A stretch of 64,000 bases of DNA from Arthrobacter sp. YN (GCF_002224285.1 NZ_CP022436.1:1240001-1304000); one strand, 5' to 3'; shown: positions 43,314 through 52,606, counted from the stretch's first letter. Numbers and translations are program-made. Notes: generated from the sequence alone by a model not told the origin.

Positions 43314-45671
43314 TCAGGCCGAGTGCCGCACCTCCACCGGCGTCAGCATCTCCCGCTCGAACCCCACCACGCGGCGCGGCCCGTGCAGGATCACCTCATG
43401 CGTGTGGGAATCAGCAGTGCTGGACGTCGAGACGTGCAACTTCACCAGCCCTGGCGTCACCACGCGTTGAAGGTCCAACCCCGTGAAGGACGTGCGGTCC
43501 GCATGAACCACAAAATCCACGACGGCGGACGCGCCGGCTTCCAGCTCGACGCGCGCGTAGCCGATCAGCTCGCGGAGGGGACGGACCACTTCGCCCACCG
43601 GATCTTCCAGGTAAAGCTGGACAACCTCGGCGCCACTACGGGATCCAGTGTTCGTGACCGTACAGCTCACGGTGACCGAGTCCGACGTCGACATGGTGGG
43701 CGCGCTGCATTGGTGGTCCGACAACTCAAACGCCGTATAGGACAAGCCGTGTCCGAAACCGAACAGTGGCGAGGGGTCCAGCGCACTCACCCCGCTGGGC
43801 CCAGCGAGCTTCGAATGCAGGTACGTGCCGGGCTGGCCGCCGGGGGATCGCGGCACGGAGACGGGTAGTTTTCCGGACGGATTGACGACGCCGGTGAGGA
43901 CGTCCCAGAGCGCTTCGCCGCCCTCTTCGCCGGGGAAGAATCCTTGGACGATCGCGTCGGCACGGTCCACGAAGTCACCCAGCGCGTAGGGTCGCCCGCT
44001 GAGGACCACCACTACGGCCAGTGTCCCGGAATCTGCGCACGCAGCGAGAATGCGGTCCAGCATTTGGTGCTGGTCGCCGGGAAGGCGGAGGTCGGCGGCG
44101 TCGTTTCCTTCGCCCGAAGTGCCCCGGCCGAACAGGCCTGCGTTGTCGCCCACCACCACCACGCACGTGTCCACGGAAGATGCCACCCGGCAGGCTTCGG
44201 CGATCTGCTCCTCGGTGGCCGCCTCGCAGTTTCCGGTGACCGACGTGGCCACTGAGTCGAACCGTCCAGAAGCAACGCCGGCCACGGAGGGAACCGAAAT
44301 GCCCATCGGCACGTCCGGATGTGAGGCTCCAACATGCGCGTCAAAGGAATAACAGCCAAGCATCGCGAAGGGATCGTCGGCCAAGGGCCCCACAACACCC
44401 AGCGAACCCGTCGGACTGAGCGGCAGCGCCGGAGCGCCGTCGAACTCCCGGTTGCTCAGCAGCACCAGGGACTGAGCCGCCAATTGTCGCGCCAGCGAGC
44501 GGTTCGGAGCAGGATCCAGGTCAATCTGACCGGACGGAGCCTCGGAAAGCACGGCCGGGACAGCAGAAAAGTCCGGCGACAACAACCCAACCTCCGCCTT
44601 CTGCGTCAGGACCCGGCGCAGGGCATCGTCCACCACGGATTCGTCCAGCGCACCCTCGCGGATGCGACGCAGCAGTGGCTCGCCGAAGCAGTTCACGGTG
44701 GGCAGTTCAACGTCGACGCCGGCACTCAGGGCCAGCACTGCGGCGTCACCGGAATCTGCGGCCACGCCATGCGTGACGTCCAGGAACGCGACGCCGAAGT
44801 AGTCAGCCACCACGGTCCCGGTGAAACCCCACTCCTCACGAAGCAGCCCGGTCAACAGGGCGCGGTTCGCGGCGGCCGGTACGCCGTCGACGTCGGTATA
44901 AGCGTGCATCACCGAGCGGGGACCGCCGTGGCGGATTGCCATTTCAAACGGCGGCAGCATGACGTCGGCGAGTTCGCGGGGGCCCATGGACACGGGAGCG
45001 TGGTTACGGCCGGCCTGGGAAGCTGAGTAGCCCACGAAGTGTTTCAGGGTGGCGACGATGCCGGCCGATTCCAAGCCCTGCACGTACGCGGTGGCCACGG
45101 TTCCCACCAGATACGGGTCTTCGCCGATGGTCTCTTCCACACGCCCCCAGCGGAGATCGCGCACCACGTCCAGCACGGGGGCCAGGCCCTGATGGACGCC
45201 CAAGGACCGCATGCTCGCGCCGATCCGGGCCGCCATCTCCCGCACCAGGGGCGGGTTGAACGTGGCGCCCCAGGCGAGCGGAACGGGGAAGGCGGTGGCC
45301 TTCCACGCGGCCAGGCCGGCCAAGCACTCCTCGTGGACCTGCGCGGGGATGCCGAAGCGGGACGCGGCGATGATCTGCTCCTGCGCGGCCGCCAGTCGGC
45401 GCGCACCCTCGGCCGGTTCCACGGGAACGGTGCCGTACATGCGCGTGATCTGGCCGAGTCCGTCGGCGATGATGTCGTCCCAGGAGCGGGCGTCTCCCGC
45501 CATCTGGCTTTGCAGCGGAGCCACGGAATCACCGTCGGTGGAGGCATTGACCCACACGCCCACCAGCTGGGCGAGCTTCTCCTCCAGTGTCATTTCGCGG
45601 ATGAGGTGCTCTACGACGTCCGACGCCGGAACGCGGGCTAGTGATTGCTGATCGGCGGCGCCGGTGCTCAC
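43314..45671 (-). CDS. GH3 beta-glycosidase
   Basis: This 785-residue glycoside hydrolase 3 enzyme has the N-terminal barrel with KHFVGYSASQAGRNHAP, the likely nucleophile Asp290 (VVADYFGV), an alpha/beta sandwich domain (VVVGDNAGLFG, VVVVLSGRPYALG) and a C-terminal fibronectin III-like domain. No signal peptide is seen, so it acts on imported oligosaccharides. It starts at GTG 45671 after AAGGAG. It is divergent from the Gfo/Idh gene, and an operator-like site lies 33 bp upstream of the start. Beta-glucosidase or beta-xylosidase activity is equally possible. Confidence 0.9.
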   Translation of the reverse strand: MSTGAADQQSLARVPASDVVEHLIREMTLEEKLAQLVGVWVNASTDGDSVAPLQSQMAGDARSWDDIIADGLGQITRMYGTVPVEPAEGARRLAAAQEQIIAASRFGIPAQVHEECLAGLAAWKATAFPVPLAWGATFNPPLVREMAARIGASMRSLGVHQGLAPVLDVVRDLRWGRVEETIGEDPYLVGTVATAYVQGLESAGIVATLKHFVGYSASQAGRNHAPVSMGPRELADVMLPPFEMAIRHGGPRSVMHAYTDVDGVPAAANRALLTGLLREEWGFTGTVVADYFGVAFLDVTHGVAADSGDAAVLALSAGVDVELPTVNCFGEPLLRRIREGALDESVVDDALRRVLTQKAEVGLLSPDFSAVPAVLSEAPSGQIDLDPAPNRSLARQLAAQSLVLLSNREFDGAPALPLSPTGSLGVVGPLADDPFAMLGCYSFDAHVGASHPDVPMGISVPSVAGVASGRFDSVATSVTGNCEAATEEQIAEACRVASSVDTCVVVVGDNAGLFGRGTSGEGNDAADLRLPGDQHQMLDRILAACADSGTLAVVVVLSGRPYALGDFVDRADAIVQGFFPGEEGGEALWDVLTGVVNPSGKLPVSVPRSPGGQPGTYLHSKLAGPSGVSALDPSPLFGFGHGLSYTAFELSDHQCSAPTMSTSDSVTVSCTVTNTGSRSGAEVVQLYLEDPVGEVVRPLRELIGYARVELEAGASAVVDFVVHADRTSFTGLDLQRVVTPGLVKLHVSTSSTADSHTHEVILHGPRRVVGFEREMLTPVEVRHSA

Positions 45672-45703
45672 AGGCTTCTCCTTGGATTCTGCAGATGATT
45701 TTT

Positions 45704-45719
45704 AGAAACTATCAGAAAT
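45704..45719. promoter_or_regulatory. Operator-like site 1 (GH3 side)
   Basis: AGAAACTATCAGAAAT differs from site 2 at only two of 16 positions. On the minus strand it contains GATAGTTTC, also found twice upstream of the GH42 gene. The surrounding region is AT-rich. Confidence 0.55.
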
Positions 45720-45835
45720 ATCCAATTACTTTCCATAGTCAAAAACCCTTGACTTCATCTGTGGGGTCTTCATAGCGTTGAGCACTGAAGCGGGAGTAGC
45801 GCGCCAGAAGACGACATCTACCCCGCAGGCAAATA

Positions 45836-45851
45836 AGAAACTTTCGGAAAT
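45836..45851. promoter_or_regulatory. Operator-like site 2 (Gfo/Idh side)
   Basis: AGAAACTTTCGGAAAT contains the small palindrome GAAACTTTC and lies 24 bp before ATG 45875. GAAA-N-TTTC palindromes are typical of LacI-family sugar regulators of actinobacteria. Confidence 0.6.
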
Positions 45852-45874
45852 GAATCCAAGCCAATCGGAGAACC

Positions 45875-46981
45875 ATGCACAAGTACAGAGTGGCCATTGT
45901 TGGTACTGGCGGGATCGCGGCAGTCCACGCGTCCAACCTGGCCCGCACCGACAACCGGGCGGAGTTGGTGGCCGCGTGCGACGTGGATGAGGCCCGCCTG
46001 CATACCTTCGCTGATGACCATGGCATTGCCGGCCGCTACCAGAACCTCACCGAGCTCCTGGCGGAGTCGAAACCTGACATCGTGCACCTCTGCACGCCGC
46101 CCATGATGCACATCGACCAAGCCATCGAGTGCCTCGAAGCCGGCGTCCATGTCCTCTCCGAGAAGCCGCCGGCGCTCAGCCTGGCTGACTTCGATCGCCT
46201 CAATGACGCACAAGCCAAGGGCGGCGCCCAGTTCTCGTGCGTCTTCCAACACCGCTTCGGTGACGCTTCCGCCGCGGCCCGTGCCCTGATCGGCGGCAGC
46301 GATTTTGGCCGGCCGCTCGTAGCCCGCTGCGACACCCTCTGGTACCGGCCCGACGAGTACTTCGACCTCCCCTGGCGCGGCACCTGGAAGGCGGAGGGCG
46401 GCGGACCCACCATGGGCCACGGCATCCACCAGTTCGATCTTCTCCTCCACCTGCTCGGTCCGTGGGAAGAGGTCACCGCCATCGCATCACGGCAAGCCCG
46501 CGCCACGTCCACCGAAGACTTCTCCGCCGCCTTGGTCCGCTTCGAGAACGGCGCCGCCGCCACCGTCATCAACTCGCTGCTCTCGCCGCGCGAGACCTCG
46601 GACATCCGGGTCGACTGTGAATTCGCCACCATCGAACTCAGCCACCTCTACGGCTACGGCACCAAGGACTGGACCATCACCGCGGCACCCGGGCACGAAG
46701 ACGCCGTATCTGCAGCATGGAGCGCTAATCCGTTGGAGCGGGGCAGCGGACATTCCGCCCAGTTCCTCGCGATGTATGAAGCGCTCGACGCCGGATTACC
46801 GCTCCCAGCCGACGCGGACTCTGCGCGGCAAACACTGGAGTTCGCTGCCGCGATTTACGCTTCGGCATTTACCGGCCAACCCGTGCGACGCGGGGACATC
46901 GTCCCCGGCCACGCTTTCTATGAGGGCATGGACGGTGAAGGCCGCGGAACCCGTGTCCTGACTGCCACAGCCCGCGCCTGA
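45875..46981 (+). CDS. Gfo/Idh/MocA-family oxidoreductase
   Basis: This 368-residue protein has a Rossmann domain with VGTGGIAAVHA, the EKPPAL segment that supplies the catalytic lysine, and a C-terminal domain with GHGIHQFDLLLHLLG. Enzymes of this family oxidise or epimerise sugars using NAD(P). CGGAG lies before ATG 45875. It is the first gene of a unit with DUF6807, cupin and LacI genes. Confidence 0.88.
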   Translation: MHKYRVAIVGTGGIAAVHASNLARTDNRAELVAACDVDEARLHTFADDHGIAGRYQNLTELLAESKPDIVHLCTPPMMHIDQAIECLEAGVHVLSEKPPALSLADFDRLNDAQAKGGAQFSCVFQHRFGDASAAARALIGGSDFGRPLVARCDTLWYRPDEYFDLPWRGTWKAEGGGPTMGHGIHQFDLLLHLLGPWEEVTAIASRQARATSTEDFSAALVRFENGAAATVINSLLSPRETSDIRVDCEFATIELSHLYGYGTKDWTITAAPGHEDAVSAAWSANPLERGSGHSAQFLAMYEALDAGLPLPADADSARQTLEFAAAIYASAFTGQPVRRGDIVPGHAFYEGMDGEGRGTRVLTATARA

Positions 46982-47008
46982 TACCCACACCCGAACCGGA
47001 GATCCCAC

Positions 47009-48016
47009 ATGACCACCACAGCCCAGCCCAACACAGCCCTGACCAACACAGCCCTGACCGAAACCATCAGCTACACCGACGACGGCAGTTCCCTGACCTT
47101 CACCGTCGGGGCCCAGGACATCGCCACCTACACATACCGCCCCACGGACGACCAGTACGAAAGCCCCCGCCCCTTCTTCCACCCACTCACCACGTTGGAG
47201 GGTGACGAGGTCACCATTGCCAGACCATGGGATCACGTGTGGCACAAGGGTCTTTCCTGGGCGCTGCCGAACGTGGGCGAGCACAACTTCTGGGGCGGAG
47301 CCACCTACACCCGCGAGACCGGCTACTCGAACCTGGACAACAACGGGGCCATGAACCATGAGGCCTTCACCAGCATTGAAGATGCCGGCACCTCCATCAC
47401 CGCAGCGGAGTCGCTGCTGTGGACTGCACAGCCTGCCAAATCCGAGCCAGCGCAGCCGTCCGCGTCCGGGCAGTCCGGCGCACCCCTCATCAGGGAACAA
47501 CGCCGTTTCGCCATCCAATTGCTCCCCACCGGAAACGCCTGGGCCCTCCTCTTCGAAACCACTATGGAGAATGTCTCCGGTGCGGAGATCGGCATCGGCA
47601 GCCCCACCACCGAGGGCCGCGACAACGCAGGGTATGGCGGCCTGTTCTGGCGCGGACCCCGGTCCTTCACCGGCGGCGAGTTCCGCTCCGAAGCAGGAAC
47701 CGGCGCCGACGAATTCATGGGCACCCGCTCACCGTGGATCGCCTTCACCGGCCAGCACGATGTCACCTGCCGGAAGTCCAGCATCCTGTTCGTCGAGGAC
47801 CAGGCCAACCCGGGTGCGTCCAACCAGTGGTTCGCCCGTTCGTCCATGTTCGCCTGCCTCGGATCCGCACCGTTCTTCAGCGAAGTAGTCCCGCTTAAGG
47901 AGGGCCAGCCGCTGACGTACCGGTATGCCGTCGTGATTGCTGACGGGGCGCTGGAAGACCAAAAGGCCACAGCTCTGGCCGACGCTGCCAAAGCTGCGTT
48001 GGATGCCTGGGCCTGA
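47009..48016 (+). CDS. DUF6807 (PmoA-like) family protein
   Basis: This 335-residue soluble protein carries the DUF6807 pattern: YRPFFHPLTT-like start (YESPRPFFHPLTT), DHVWHKGLSWALPNV and HNFWGG. Databases often call this family 'methane oxygenase PmoA', but it shows no membrane helices or copper-enzyme context, so that name is misleading. Such genes often sit beside Gfo/Idh oxidoreductases in sugar clusters. CGGAG precedes ATG 47009. Enzymatic activity is unknown. Confidence 0.8.
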   Translation: MTTTAQPNTALTNTALTETISYTDDGSSLTFTVGAQDIATYTYRPTDDQYESPRPFFHPLTTLEGDEVTIARPWDHVWHKGLSWALPNVGEHNFWGGATYTRETGYSNLDNNGAMNHEAFTSIEDAGTSITAAESLLWTAQPAKSEPAQPSASGQSGAPLIREQRRFAIQLLPTGNAWALLFETTMENVSGAEIGIGSPTTEGRDNAGYGGLFWRGPRSFTGGEFRSEAGTGADEFMGTRSPWIAFTGQHDVTCRKSSILFVEDQANPGASNQWFARSSMFACLGSAPFFSEVVPLKEGQPLTYRYAVVIADGALEDQKATALADAAKAALDAWA

Positions 48017-48017
48017 G

Positions 48018-48764
48018 ATGTGCACATCGTTCCCGGGCGCCACTGCAGTGTCCGAGGTCAGTATTTACGATTGGCCCGGACTGGATGGCGCGGCCGGCGG
48101 CTCCCCGCATCTGCATACTGCGTCCACGGAGGCGTACGTGGTGCAGCAGGGTCTCGGTCGGCTGGAGACGCTGGATTCCCGCGGGTTCACCTCCACACCG
48201 CTGGCGCCCGGGACGGTGGTCTGGTTTACGCCGGGTACGGTGCATCGCGCCATCAACGACTCCGGCGACCTCAAGGTGCTGGTGGTGATGCAGAACGCCG
48301 GGCTGCCCGAAAATGGCGACGCCGTCATGACCTTCCCGCCCAGGCACTTGGTGGATCACGACACTTACGCACGCTTTGCGTCACTGCCGTCCAAGAACGC
48401 CGACGGCGGTGACGCGGCTGCGGAGGCGGCCGCGCGCCGTCGTCGTGACCTGGCTTTGGAGGGTTATCTGGAGTTGAAAACGGCAGTCCAAAAATACGGG
48501 GCCGCTGCGCTCGCCGATTTTCACGCGGCCGCTGCCCGATTGGTGAACGGGAAAACCGGGACGTGGCGCGGGTACCTCGCCGACGGCGCGGAGCGCCAGG
48601 CCACCGTTACCGGTCAGCAGTTGCTGTCTCTTGAGTCCATGGAAAGTTTCTACATGCAGGACGCGAGGACTACGATGGGCGAACGGAAAACCCGCAGGAT
48701 TTACGGCATGTGCGGCCGGATCCAAGCGTGGGAACTTTCCGAAACTGTCATCGCCGGGACGTGA
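48018..48764 (+). CDS. Cupin-domain protein
   Basis: This 248-residue protein has an N-terminal cupin barrel (about 20-100) with PHLHTASTEAYVVQQG and GTVVWFTPGTVHRAIN, giving metal-binding His and Glu residues. The C-terminal part (about 130-248) is helical and unassigned. It begins 1 bp after the DUF6807 stop and belongs to that unit. A sugar-binding, isomerase or regulatory role is possible. Confidence 0.75.
   Translation: MCTSFPGATAVSEVSIYDWPGLDGAAGGSPHLHTASTEAYVVQQGLGRLETLDSRGFTSTPLAPGTVVWFTPGTVHRAINDSGDLKVLVVMQNAGLPENGDAVMTFPPRHLVDHDTYARFASLPSKNADGGDAAAEAAARRRRDLALEGYLELKTAVQKYGAAALADFHAAAARLVNGKTGTWRGYLADGAERQATVTGQQLLSLESMESFYMQDARTTMGERKTRRIYGMCGRIQAWELSETVIAGT
48736..48749 (+). promoter_or_regulatory. 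Operator-like site 3 (lacI side)
   Basis: TTTCCGAAACTGTC matches the reverse complement of site 2 at 12 of 14 positions. It lies 38 bp before ATG 48788, in the 3' end of the cupin gene, and could allow autoregulation. Confidence 0.45.
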
Positions 48765-48787
48765 TTCCCGGCCGGAAGGTGGGGACC

Positions 48788-49810
48788 ATGGTAACCAAGC
48801 AGGACTCGGGACGGGCGACGATCAGCGAGATCGCCCGGGAGGCCGGCGTTTCCGTGCCCACGGTTTCCAAGGTCCTCAACGGCCATGCCCATGTCGCGGC
48901 GGCCACCCGCGCACGGGTTGAAGAAATCATCGCCAAGCGCGACTACGCCCGACGCCCCGCCAAGCGCAGCAAGAAGGCCGGGCTCATTGACCTCGTGTTC
49001 CCGGGCATGGGCTCGGAATGGGCGTGCGAGATCATCGAAGGTGTGGAGCGCGTGGCCCAGGAAGCCGGGTACGGGACCGTGGTCAGCAGCTTGTCGCTGG
49101 ATGGGTCCAGGATCCGCCCGTGGCTGGCGAACCTTGCGGAGCGAAAGTCCGACGGCGTGCTGCTCGCCGTGTACGAACTGGACTCGAAGCAGATCCAGCG
49201 CATCAAGTCGCTCGGCATTCCGGTGATCCTGATCGACCCCGTGGGGCAACCGGGACCGGACCTCATGACTGTGGGTGCGGCCAACTGGGACGGTGCGTTC
49301 TCGGCTACCGAGCACCTGTTGAAGCTTGGCCACAAGCGGATCGGCATGATCGGCGGCCGTGAGGATCTGCAGTGCAGCAGTGCCCGCGAAGACGGGTACC
49401 TGGCGGCTCTGCGGCGAGGCGGAATCGAGTCCGATCCTGCGCTCATGGTGCCCGGCGACTTCTCCACTGAGTCCGGGGCGCGGGGGACCGAGGCTTTGCT
49501 TTCCCTGGCGGAGAAGCCCACCGCGATCTTCACCGGCAACGACGCCCAGGCCCTCGGCGCTTACCGTGCCGCGCGCTCTGCCGGACTGCGAATTCCCGAG
49601 GACCTCTCCATCATCGGCTTCGACGACATCCCTGCTGCGGAATGGATCGAACCCGGCCTCACCACCATCCGCCAGCCTGTGGTGCAGATGGCTGAAACCG
49701 CCATGCGCGCGCTCCTCCGCCACCTTGAGGGTGACGAGGAGCTGCCGCAGCGCATCGAGCTCGGCACGGAATTAGTGGTGAGGGGCTCGACGGCGGCGCC
49801 GGCTGCCTAG
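48788..49810 (+). CDS. LacI-family transcriptional regulator
   Basis: This 340-residue repressor has an N-terminal HTH (ATISEIAREAGVSVPTVSKVL, 11-31 region) and a periplasmic-binding-protein-like ligand domain (GMIGGREDLQCS, GFDDIPAAEWIEPGLTT). LacI proteins of this layout respond to sugars or oligosaccharides. GGAAGGTGGGG precedes ATG 48788. It probably controls the GH3 gene and the unit from 45875, where near-identical operator-like sites occur. Confidence 0.9.
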   Translation: MVTKQDSGRATISEIAREAGVSVPTVSKVLNGHAHVAAATRARVEEIIAKRDYARRPAKRSKKAGLIDLVFPGMGSEWACEIIEGVERVAQEAGYGTVVSSLSLDGSRIRPWLANLAERKSDGVLLAVYELDSKQIQRIKSLGIPVILIDPVGQPGPDLMTVGAANWDGAFSATEHLLKLGHKRIGMIGGREDLQCSSAREDGYLAALRRGGIESDPALMVPGDFSTESGARGTEALLSLAEKPTAIFTGNDAQALGAYRAARSAGLRIPEDLSIIGFDDIPAAEWIEPGLTTIRQPVVQMAETAMRALLRHLEGDEELPQRIELGTELVVRGSTAAPAA

Positions 49811-50211
49811 CTCCTGCCCATGCTCGTCGACGGATCCGCGCCGCCTTCGGAGGGGTCCGCGCGGAGGTCGTCGGGATCATTCTCTGGCAGTCCTGCCGGG
49901 CCGGAAACCACGCCTGAGGCGGCGGGGGTGTTTCCGTCCTCCTGCTGAGCCCCGGCGCCGTCCCGCTGGTCGCTGAAGTCCCGTCCGCCGTCGGGCGCGC
50001 CGTCCGCGCGATGGCGAGCCGCTCCGCCGTTGCCGCTTGGCACCTCCGAGTCCATGGCGTTGGATCCTTCGCTGATGGACGAGTGGACCTGGATGTCGTC
50101 GTCTTTGTCGCCGGGCTCGGGGACGCGGCCGTTGTCTACGGGATCGGACGTGCCGGCCAGATCTTCCATGGCGTTCTCGGCGGTCTTGCGGATGCTGTCT
50201 TCTACGCCCAT
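49807..50211 (-). CDS. Acidic, low-complexity hypothetical protein
   Basis: This 134-residue protein is hydrophilic and acidic, rich in Gly, Asp, Ser and Pro, and predicted to be mostly disordered. The first 20 residues (MGVEDSIRKTAENAMEDLAG) may form an amphipathic helix. ATG 50211 is chosen because AAAGGAG lies 7 nt upstream; the ATG at 50229 overlaps that site. Its stop overlaps the LacI stop by 4 bp. No family was recognised; stress-protein-like function is only a guess. Confidence 0.6.
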   Translation of the reverse strand: MGVEDSIRKTAENAMEDLAGTSDPVDNGRVPEPGDKDDDIQVHSSISEGSNAMDSEVPSGNGGAARHRADGAPDGGRDFSDQRDGAGAQQEDGNTPAASGVVSGPAGLPENDPDDLRADPSEGGADPSTSMGRS

Positions 50212-50477
50212 CGTGTGACTCCTTTGCATGAAAGGCCTGGTTAGCCAGGCCGGCTTGCATAGTAAGCCTACTTACTTCTTTGGTGATGCGAAACCCTTGC
50301 CGGGGTTGACAAGATAGCTACTCGCGGGTTGCGTAACCGCAGGTCAAGACCTTTCGAGCTGCACTTTGTACCGTTGATCGTTGGACGATAAGGTATTGCC
50401 AGACCGTTTTGCAGAGGGCGGCCCTTTTCGCTCCTTTGCTGTCTGCTGGGGACGCATTTCAGTCAGTAGGAACGTGC

Positions 50478-51215
50478 ATGGTCAACCCCCGCCCTGAGCA
50501 GGAAGCTCTCCAGAATGGATACTTTTTGGATCTAGTCCTGGGCAGCGAAGATGTCGAAGCTTTTCTCGCCGATCTGGCGGCTTTCTCGGCCCAGAGTCTC
50601 TCGCATCCTGACTCCACCGTCTTCTGCGGGATCACCGTTTTGCGCCGTAAGAAGTCGGCCACCGCGGCCAGCAGTGACGACCGCGCCCGCGTGATGGACC
50701 AACTTCAAAACGACTTTGAAGGTCCCTGTCTCACGGCCATGGATAAGCTGACCGCTGTCCTGGTGCCGGACCTGCTGCGTGAACACCGCTGGCCGGAATA
50801 TGTCGAAGCTGCCTCACACCAAGGCTTGCGCTCCATCCTCAGCGTTCCACTCTTAGTGGAGGGCGACACTAGGGCGGCCCTGAACCTCTATTCGGAGCGA
50901 AGCAACGCGTTCAGCGAGTCCGACTTGGAACGAGCCGAGGTCTTTGCTTCCCATGCCTCCAAATCGCTGCGTCTCGCGTTGAAGATCGCGCAACTCAGCG
51001 ACGCCCGGAACGACCTCGCAGCCGCCATGGAGTCCCGCACCGTGATCGACCTCGCCGTCGGAGCGATCATGGCGCAGAACAAGTGCAGCCAGGAAGAAGC
51101 CTTCACCATCCTTCGCACCGCCTCCAGCAACCGCAACATCAAGCTGCGGCACCTGGCGAAGTCGATCATCGCGGCCGTCTCGTCCGGGAAGATCACCACG
51201 CACTTCGAGGAGTAG
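50478..51215 (+). CDS. GAF-ANTAR RNA-binding response regulator
   Basis: This 245-residue protein has a GAF domain (about 20-165, RSILSVPLLVEGDTRAALNLYS) and a C-terminal ANTAR domain (about 180-240, VIDLAVGAIMAQNKCSQEEAF). ANTAR domains bind dual-hairpin RNA and cause antitermination. No partner kinase is adjacent. ATG 50478 follows AGGA at normal spacing; the frame opens earlier, at 50409. The acidic gene upstream is divergent. Confidence 0.85.
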   Translation: MVNPRPEQEALQNGYFLDLVLGSEDVEAFLADLAAFSAQSLSHPDSTVFCGITVLRRKKSATAASSDDRARVMDQLQNDFEGPCLTAMDKLTAVLVPDLLREHRWPEYVEAASHQGLRSILSVPLLVEGDTRAALNLYSERSNAFSESDLERAEVFASHASKSLRLALKIAQLSDARNDLAAAMESRTVIDLAVGAIMAQNKCSQEEAFTILRTASSNRNIKLRHLAKSIIAAVSSGKITTHFEE

Positions 51216-51219
51216 GCCT

Positions 51220-51837
51220 CTACCTCCGCAACGCCCCGTCCCACACCAGCTTCACGGCGTTGCGCACACGCTCCCGGGTTTCGGCGATGGAAGCGGCGTC
51301 GGAACCTGCGGGCCGCACCACGAACTGGTAGTAGTACAGCCCGTTGATGAGGTCGATCATCGCCTCCACATCCACGTCCGGCGAGAGCTCGCCGGACGTG
51401 ATGCCGTGGCGGATCTCCGCAGCAATAGGTTCACGTCGCCTGGACACGTGCCGGTTCCAGGACAGTGCCCTGAGTTCGTCGTTCTCCAAGCCCATGGCCA
51501 CGCGCTTCTTCACCAGCGCGCCCACGCGGCCGTCGACGTCGATCGCTGCTTCTTCATACGAGGCGAGGATCGTCTCCAGCGTGGAGTCCTTGCGCCGGAA
51601 GCCGATGCTGGACCGGACGCTGTCCAAGGCCGCAGCGATCAGTTCTTCGCGGCTGCTCCACCGCCGGTACAGTGCGGCCCGGCTCACGCCTGAACGCTCC
51701 GTGATGGCCGAGATGGTCACTTCCCGCGTGTCCCGTTCCAGCAAGAGTTCCACTGTGGAGGACAGGACGGTGGACTCCAGTGCGGTGTCGCGCGGCCTGC
51801 CCGGCCGGCGATCCGCAACGGCAACGGTGTCAGGCAT
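51220..51837 (-). CDS. TetR-family transcriptional regulator
   Basis: This 205-residue regulator has an N-terminal TetR HTH (ISAITERSGVSRAALYRRW) and a helical ligand domain of the TetR_C_11-like type. ATG 51837 is preferred to the TTG at 51843. It is the last gene of the phosphonate-type transporter operon, just after the phosphatase gene, and probably regulates it. Confidence 0.85.
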   Translation of the reverse strand: MPDTVAVADRRPGRPRDTALESTVLSSTVELLLERDTREVTISAITERSGVSRAALYRRWSSREELIAAALDSVRSSIGFRRKDSTLETILASYEEAAIDVDGRVGALVKKRVAMGLENDELRALSWNRHVSRRREPIAAEIRHGITSGELSPDVDVEAMIDLINGLYYYQFVVRPAGSDAASIAETRERVRNAVKLVWDGALRR

Positions 51838-52597
51838 CGGCAATCACCAAGCGCTCACGCAGCTGCGCGATGGTCGCGTCCGACAACCCGGCACGCCGCA
51901 CAGGCTCCAGCACACTCCCGTGCCGCTCGATCAGCACCTTCTGCATCGCCTCCATGGATTCCACATGGGCGCCCATCATGGCGCCCATGCCCTTGATGGC
52001 TTCCTCGTCAAGAACCCGGTCCGGCATGAGACCACCCATGATCGCCCGGAGCCGGGGGAACAGCTGCGGCAGGCGGGTGGCCGTCACGGCGTAGTCGGCG
52101 GAGATGGTTTCCGGCGTAGCGCCCAAGGCTGACAGCACGACGGCGGCGAACACTCCCGTACGATCCTTGCCGGCCGCGCAATGGAAGACGGTGGCGCCGT
52201 CGGCCATGGCTACCAGCGTCACGCCGAGGGCGAGCTGCCGGGCCTGGGTCTCGAGCAGGTTGGCGTACCAGGCGCCCACATGTGCAGGAGTAGTGGCAGC
52301 GGTCATCATCTCGTTGCTGATGTCCTCCGGCGATGAAACCGACGCCGTCAACGCAAGGTGGTGGTAGCTTACGCCCGGTACAGTCAACGGGCCCCGCCCG
52401 GTGAAGAGTGCTTCTTCCGGTGAGCGGAGATCGATCACCGAGGTGACGCCGTCGTCGATCATTTGCTGGGCGAAAGCCGCCGGCATCACCGAGACATCAT
52501 CACTGCGGAGCAGTACGCCGGGACGGGTGGTACCGCCGGAAACGGGCAGGCCGCCAAGGTCGCGCAGGTTGACGGGAGAGAGATCCAAAGTTTCCAC
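51830..52597 (-). CDS. Tyrosine-phosphatase-like phosphatase (Y_phosphatase3 type)
   Basis: This 255-residue protein has the active-site loop HCAAGKDRTG with Cys140 and Arg146, plus LRDLGGLPV at the start, which is typical of the bacterial tyrosine/phosphoinositide phosphatase family (PtpB-like). It starts at GTG 52597, 9 bp after the PhnE gene, and overlaps the TetR gene. In this operon it may remove phosphate from an imported phospho-compound rather than from protein (inference). Confidence 0.85.
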   Translation of the reverse strand: METLDLSPVNLRDLGGLPVSGGTTRPGVLLRSDDVSVMPAAFAQQMIDDGVTSVIDLRSPEEALFTGRGPLTVPGVSYHHLALTASVSSPEDISNEMMTAATTPAHVGAWYANLLETQARQLALGVTLVAMADGATVFHCAAGKDRTGVFAAVVLSALGATPETISADYAVTATRLPQLFPRLRAIMGGLMPDRVLDEEAIKGMGAMMGAHVESMEAMQKVLIERHGSVLEPVRRAGLSDATIAQLRERLVIADA

Positions 52598-52606
52598 AAG
52601 AGAGTC

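Noticed and set aside
47009..48016. Particulate methane monooxygenase subunit
   Set aside because: The database-style name PmoA for this family is misleading. The protein is soluble, has no membrane helices and sits in a sugar cluster.
48642..48650. GAAAGTTTC as another LacI operator
   Set aside because: It lies in the middle of the cupin coding region, 138 bp before lacI, and lacks the extended site pattern, so chance is likely.
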